From the NCBI GenBank assembly GCA_003024985.2, contig PXIH01S0004918.1: a stretch of DNA of 18,151 bases. One strand, written 5' to 3'. Both the position numbers and the translations under genes were made by a program. The stretch comes from Euperipatoides rowelli (Eukaryota; Onychophora; Udeonychophora; Euonychophora; Peripatopsidae). Shown piece after piece: positions 15,514-18,151 of the stretch. Under the pieces are notes generated by a model, which was not told the origin of the DNA, did no database searches, and was given only the letters and a program-made list of their open reading frames with translations. Position 1 is the stretch's first letter; each line of letters opens with the position of its first letter.

Positions 15514-15876
15514 TTGGATAAAGAAATAAAAAAAATAAAACTTGAAAGTTTAATTAGTAGAGAAATAAGCAACTTAATTGTCAAGAAAATAATTAAGGAT
15601 CCAAGAGTTCATGAATTTTTAACTGTTATTAGGGTTATTTTATCTAAAGATTTAGTGTTCGCTAAGGTATATATTGGTTCGATTAAAGAAGGAGCTTCGT
15701 TGGATCTTGCTGTTGAGACTTTGAATAAGGCAAAAGGCTTCATTCAAGGCGAGATAGTTAAGAATATTAGAGTAAGAAATACTCCTAAACTAACTTTTTA
15801 TAAAGATATAAGCCTTGGAAAGTCGTTTTATGTTAATAGTATCCTTGACAATTTAAATATGAACAAAGAATCATAA
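15514..15876 (+). CDS. rbfA: Ribosome-binding factor A
   Basis: 120-residue RbfA, a KH-type protein that binds the maturing 30S subunit near the 5' end of 16S rRNA. Family features: an N-terminal helix ([23 protein letters not shown]); [12 protein letters not shown], matching the usual DLxxAxVYxS strand; the helix [33 protein letters not shown], with the typical RxxPxLxFxxD motif. The start is TTG 15514, with aagg (15500-15503) 10 bp upstream. It lies 19 bp after the IF2 C2 frame and 21 bp before truB, in the usual operon position. Confidence 0.95.
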   Translation: MDKEIKKIKLESLISREISNLIVKKIIKDPRVHEFLTVIRVILSKDLVFAKVYIGSIKEGASLDLAVETLNKAKGFIQGEIVKNIRVRNTPKLTFYKDISLGKSFYVNSILDNLNMNKES

Positions 15877-15897
15877 AAAAAGAAGCATAAGTTAGTT

Positions 15898-16746
15898 TTG
15901 GTAAATGGAATTTTATTGCTGGATAAGCAAGAAGGAAATACATCTTTTAATTCTTTATTTCAAGTTAAGAAATATTTTGGAACAAATAGGGTAGGACATA
16001 CAGGAACGCTTGATAAGTTTGCAAGTGGACTTTTGGTTGTTCTTTTAGGTAAATATACAAAATTATCAAATTATATTATAAATTTAGATAAAGAATATGA
16101 AAGTGAGTTCCAATTTGGAATTGAAACAGACACTTTGGATATTAATGGTAAGGTTATTCATATAACCGATAAAATTCCAGATTTGATTGATATAGAAGAT
16201 AAACTTAGAAAGTTTATAGGAGAAATTGATCAAATACCCCCAAGGTTTTCTTCAATACATGTAAATGGTACTAGAGCCTATAAATTAGCTCTTGCTGGTC
16301 AAAATTTTAAGTTGAATGCAAGAAAAATTATGATTCATTCAATAGATCTAATAAGTTATGATGTCAAACAGCACTTACTTAAACTTAGAATAATTTGTTC
16401 TAAGGGTACTTACATTAGATCACTAGCTAAAGACTTAGCTGATAGTATTGGGAGTAGAGCTTATGTTAAGTCTTTAAGGCGCACGAAAGTAGGAAGTTTT
16501 AAAGTGGAAGATAGTATTTTGGGTGAAGAATTAAATGTTATTCACTTAAGACAAATAGACTGCATTGAACAATTTAGAAATTTTTATGTTGATGATGAAT
16601 GTAAGATTTTAATTAAAAATGGAAAGAACTTATTTATTGAAATAGAACAAAATGAAATTGGTATATTGAAAAATAAAGAGAATCTTATACTAGCTATTAT
16701 TAAAGGCATTGCTAAAAATCAATATACGTATATAGTTGTATTCTAG
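15898..16746 (+). CDS. truB: tRNA pseudouridine(55) synthase TruB
   Basis: 282-residue enzyme that turns U55 of tRNA into pseudouridine. It carries the family opening GILLLDKQEGNTSF and the catalytic motif GHTGTLDKFASG with Asp39 as the catalytic residue, followed by LLVVLLGKYTKLSNY. Later family marks are IDQIPPRFSSIHVNGTRAYKLA and CSKGTYIRSLAKDLADSIGSRAYVKSLRRTKVGSF. The C-terminal 70 or so residues are a reduced PUA-like tail. The start TTG 15898 is the only sensible one, giving VNGILLLDK right away; an agaag about 12 bp upstream is a weak ribosome-binding site. Confidence 0.96.
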   Translation: MVNGILLLDKQEGNTSFNSLFQVKKYFGTNRVGHTGTLDKFASGLLVVLLGKYTKLSNYIINLDKEYESEFQFGIETDTLDINGKVIHITDKIPDLIDIEDKLRKFIGEIDQIPPRFSSIHVNGTRAYKLALAGQNFKLNARKIMIHSIDLISYDVKQHLLKLRIICSKGTYIRSLAKDLADSIGSRAYVKSLRRTKVGSFKVEDSILGEELNVIHLRQIDCIEQFRNFYVDDECKILIKNGKNLFIEIEQNEIGILKNKENLILAIIKGIAKNQYTYIVVF

Positions 16747-16861
16747 TTTCATTAAAGCATAACTATGTATTTTGATTAAACTATATTATAATAAATAATA
16801 TAAATTTAAATTTTTAATTTAAAATTAAAGAATTTGATTATAAACAAGAGGAGATTAGTAT
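16747..16861 (+). promoter_or_regulatory. truB-rpsO intergenic region with possible promoter and leader hairpin
   Basis: 115 bp, almost all A and T. A candidate promoter is TTGATT (16772-16777) with TAATAT (16796-16801) at 18-bp spacing; a perfect TATAAT at 16787-16792 has no good -35. An AT-only stem (tttaaatt 16805-16812, aatttaaa 16816-16823) lies in the rpsO leader. In other bacteria S15 represses its own mRNA through leader structure, but nothing here identifies such a site. The rpsO ribosome-binding site (gaggag, 16848-16853) is strong. Confidence 0.4.
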
Positions 16862-17128
16862 ATGTCTATTGAAGGGCAGAAACAAAAAATTGTTGCTGAA
16901 TATGGTAAGAATAATAAGGATACAGGCTCAGTTGACGTACAAGTAGCTTTACTTACAGATCGAATTAAATGTTTGACAGAACACATGAAGAAAAATAAAA
17001 AAGATCATAGTTCTAAGAGGGGATTACAAAAACTTGTGGGTAAAAGAAAAAGACTTTTGAGATATCATAAGAAAAATAATTTAATAGGTTATAGAACCTT
17101 AATATCCGGGCTTAAGATACGAAAGTGA
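16862..17128 (+). CDS. rpsO: 30S ribosomal protein S15
   Basis: 88 residues, the normal S15 length. S15 binds the central domain of 16S rRNA early in 30S assembly and forms a bridge to the 50S subunit. Clear family phrases are [60 protein letters not shown] and [15 protein letters not shown] 16862 follows a strong ribosome-binding site (gaggag, 8-bp spacing). It is followed after 13 bp by pnp, the order seen in many bacteria. Confidence 0.98.
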   Translation: MSIEGQKQKIVAEYGKNNKDTGSVDVQVALLTDRIKCLTEHMKKNKKDHSSKRGLQKLVGKRKRLLRYHKKNNLIGYRTLISGLKIRK

Positions 17129-17141
17129 ATGGGGGTATATT

Positions 17142-18151
17142 TTGCGAAAAGTATTAAAATTAAAAATAGGGGTAGAAGAATTAATTTTAGAAACGGGGGT
17201 TATGGCAAAACAAGCTAATGGTTCTGTATTTGCAACATACGGAGGTTCTTCTGTACTTGCTACGGTTTGTTGTTCGGATCGTATTCAAGAAGATTTAGAT
17301 TTCATTCCTCTTTCTGTAGAATATAATGAAAAGTATTACGCAGCTGGTAAGATACCTGGTGGTTTTATTAAAAGAGAAGGTAAGCCTAAAGATAAAGAAG
17401 TATTGGTTTCAAGGTTGATAGATAGGCCACTAAGACCACTTTTAGATAAAAGATTTGGCAGGGAGATACAAATTGTTCCAACTACTTTTTCAACTGATCA
17501 AAAAAATCCGCCTGATATCATAGGAATGAATGCGACATTTGCAGCTGTTTTTATATCTAATATTCCTTTTAATGGTCCAGTAGCTGCTGTTAGAATTGTT
17601 TATTTGAATAATGAATTTATTGTTAATCCAACTTTTTCTGAGGTTTATGATTCTGAACTAGATATTGTTGTTGCTGGTGGTCTGGAAGGGATTACTATGG
17701 TTGAAGGTGGGGCTAGTGAAGTAGATGAAGAAATTCTTTTACAGGCAATTGAAAAGGCTCATGTGTATATTAAAGAACTTTGCAAGTTACAATTTGAATT
17801 ATTAGAATTAGCTGGTAAAAAAGAAAAATTACCCTTAGCTATTGAAGAAAAGACTTTGGAGTGGTCTGTTGAATTAAAGGATTTTGCTTATCCTAAGTTA
17901 TGTGTAGCTTGTTTTGTAAAGGGGAAATGTAATAGGGATTTAGCTATTAAAGCAGTAAAAAAAGAAACCTATGAGTATTTTATAGAATTTAAACAGATTA
18001 ATGATAGTGATAGAAATTTAATGGAGAAATATTTAAAAGAACTTGAAAAACAAATTGTAAGAAAATATATATTTGATAAAAGACAAAGGACAGACAATAG
18101 AACTCCAACAGAAATAAGAGACATTGATGCTATGTTAGATGTTTTAATTAG
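17142..18151 (+). CDS. pnp: Polyribonucleotide nucleotidyltransferase (PNPase), 3' partial
   Basis: Phosphate-dependent 3'-5' exoribonuclease of RNA turnover. The start is TTG 17142 ([19 protein letters not shown]), with ggggg (17131-17135) 6 bp upstream; the frame is open to the right edge (336 full codons). The first RNase PH-like domain is visible: [22 protein letters not shown], then [27 protein letters not shown], and the typical [17 protein letters not shown] motif. The all-alpha linker region follows, and the visible part ends at [17 protein letters not shown], equivalent to the RxDGRxxxEIRxI start of the second RNase PH domain. The second core domain, KH and S1 domains lie outside the window. 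Confidence 0.96.
   Translation, partial: MRKVLKLKIGVEELILETGVMAKQANGSVFATYGGSSVLATVCCSDRIQEDLDFIPLSVEYNEKYYAAGKIPGGFIKREGKPKDKEVLVSRLIDRPLRPLLDKRFGREIQIVPTTFSTDQKNPPDIIGMNATFAAVFISNIPFNGPVAAVRIVYLNNEFIVNPTFSEVYDSELDIVVAGGLEGITMVEGGASEVDEEILLQAIEKAHVYIKELCKLQFELLELAGKKEKLPLAIEEKTLEWSVELKDFAYPKLCVACFVKGKCNRDLAIKAVKKETYEYFIEFKQINDSDRNLMEKYLKELEKQIVRKYIFDKRQRTDNRTPTEIRDIDAMLDVLI

Overview
The window is a low-GC, densely packed piece of spirochaete chromosome. Gene content, order and base composition fit Borrelia/Borreliella (Lyme or relapsing-fever group); I cannot name the species from sequence alone. Gene identities rest on recognisable family motifs. One ambiguous base (n at 2225) suggests a draft assembly.

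Layout. (1) 1-7416, plus strand: an outer-membrane biogenesis cluster of tamB (5' end cut by the window edge), bamA and a Skp/OmpH-like periplasmic chaperone gene. TamB and BamA probably work together, since no separate TamA is visible here, and Skp would escort unfolded barrel proteins to BamA. (2) 7413-7937, minus strand: a small STAS-domain protein gene, tail to tail with skp (4-base overlap) and divergent from mutS. The 71-bp gap to mutS holds two well-matched sigma70-type promoters, nested in each other in opposite directions. (3) 8009-10588: mutS, apparently with almost no 5' leader. (4) 10596-11192: a comF-like phosphoribosyltransferase gene decayed by two frameshifts and one in-frame stop. 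(5) 11193-18151, plus strand: the classical rimP-nusA-infB-rbfA-truB-rpsO-pnp cluster for ribosome maturation, transcription elongation, translation initiation, pseudouridylation and RNA turnover. It starts at a strong promoter followed by a terminator-like hairpin. pnp runs off the right edge.

The most striking feature is in infB. A 30-bp unit repeated about 2.7 times (15051-15130) adds 60 bp that keep the frame but carry a TAA stop in each added unit. IF2 is thereby split exactly between its C1 domain and its fMet-tRNA-binding C2 domain. The downstream C2 frame is intact and undamaged for about 115 codons. This is either an assembly or culture artefact, or a real two-piece or read-through IF2. 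The second notable region is the leader of the rimP operon: a promoter, a 17-codon mini-ORF spanning a 14-bp hairpin, and a mini-ORF stop codon that overlaps the rimP ribosome-binding site. That layout is compatible with attenuation or translational coupling of the translation-factor operon.
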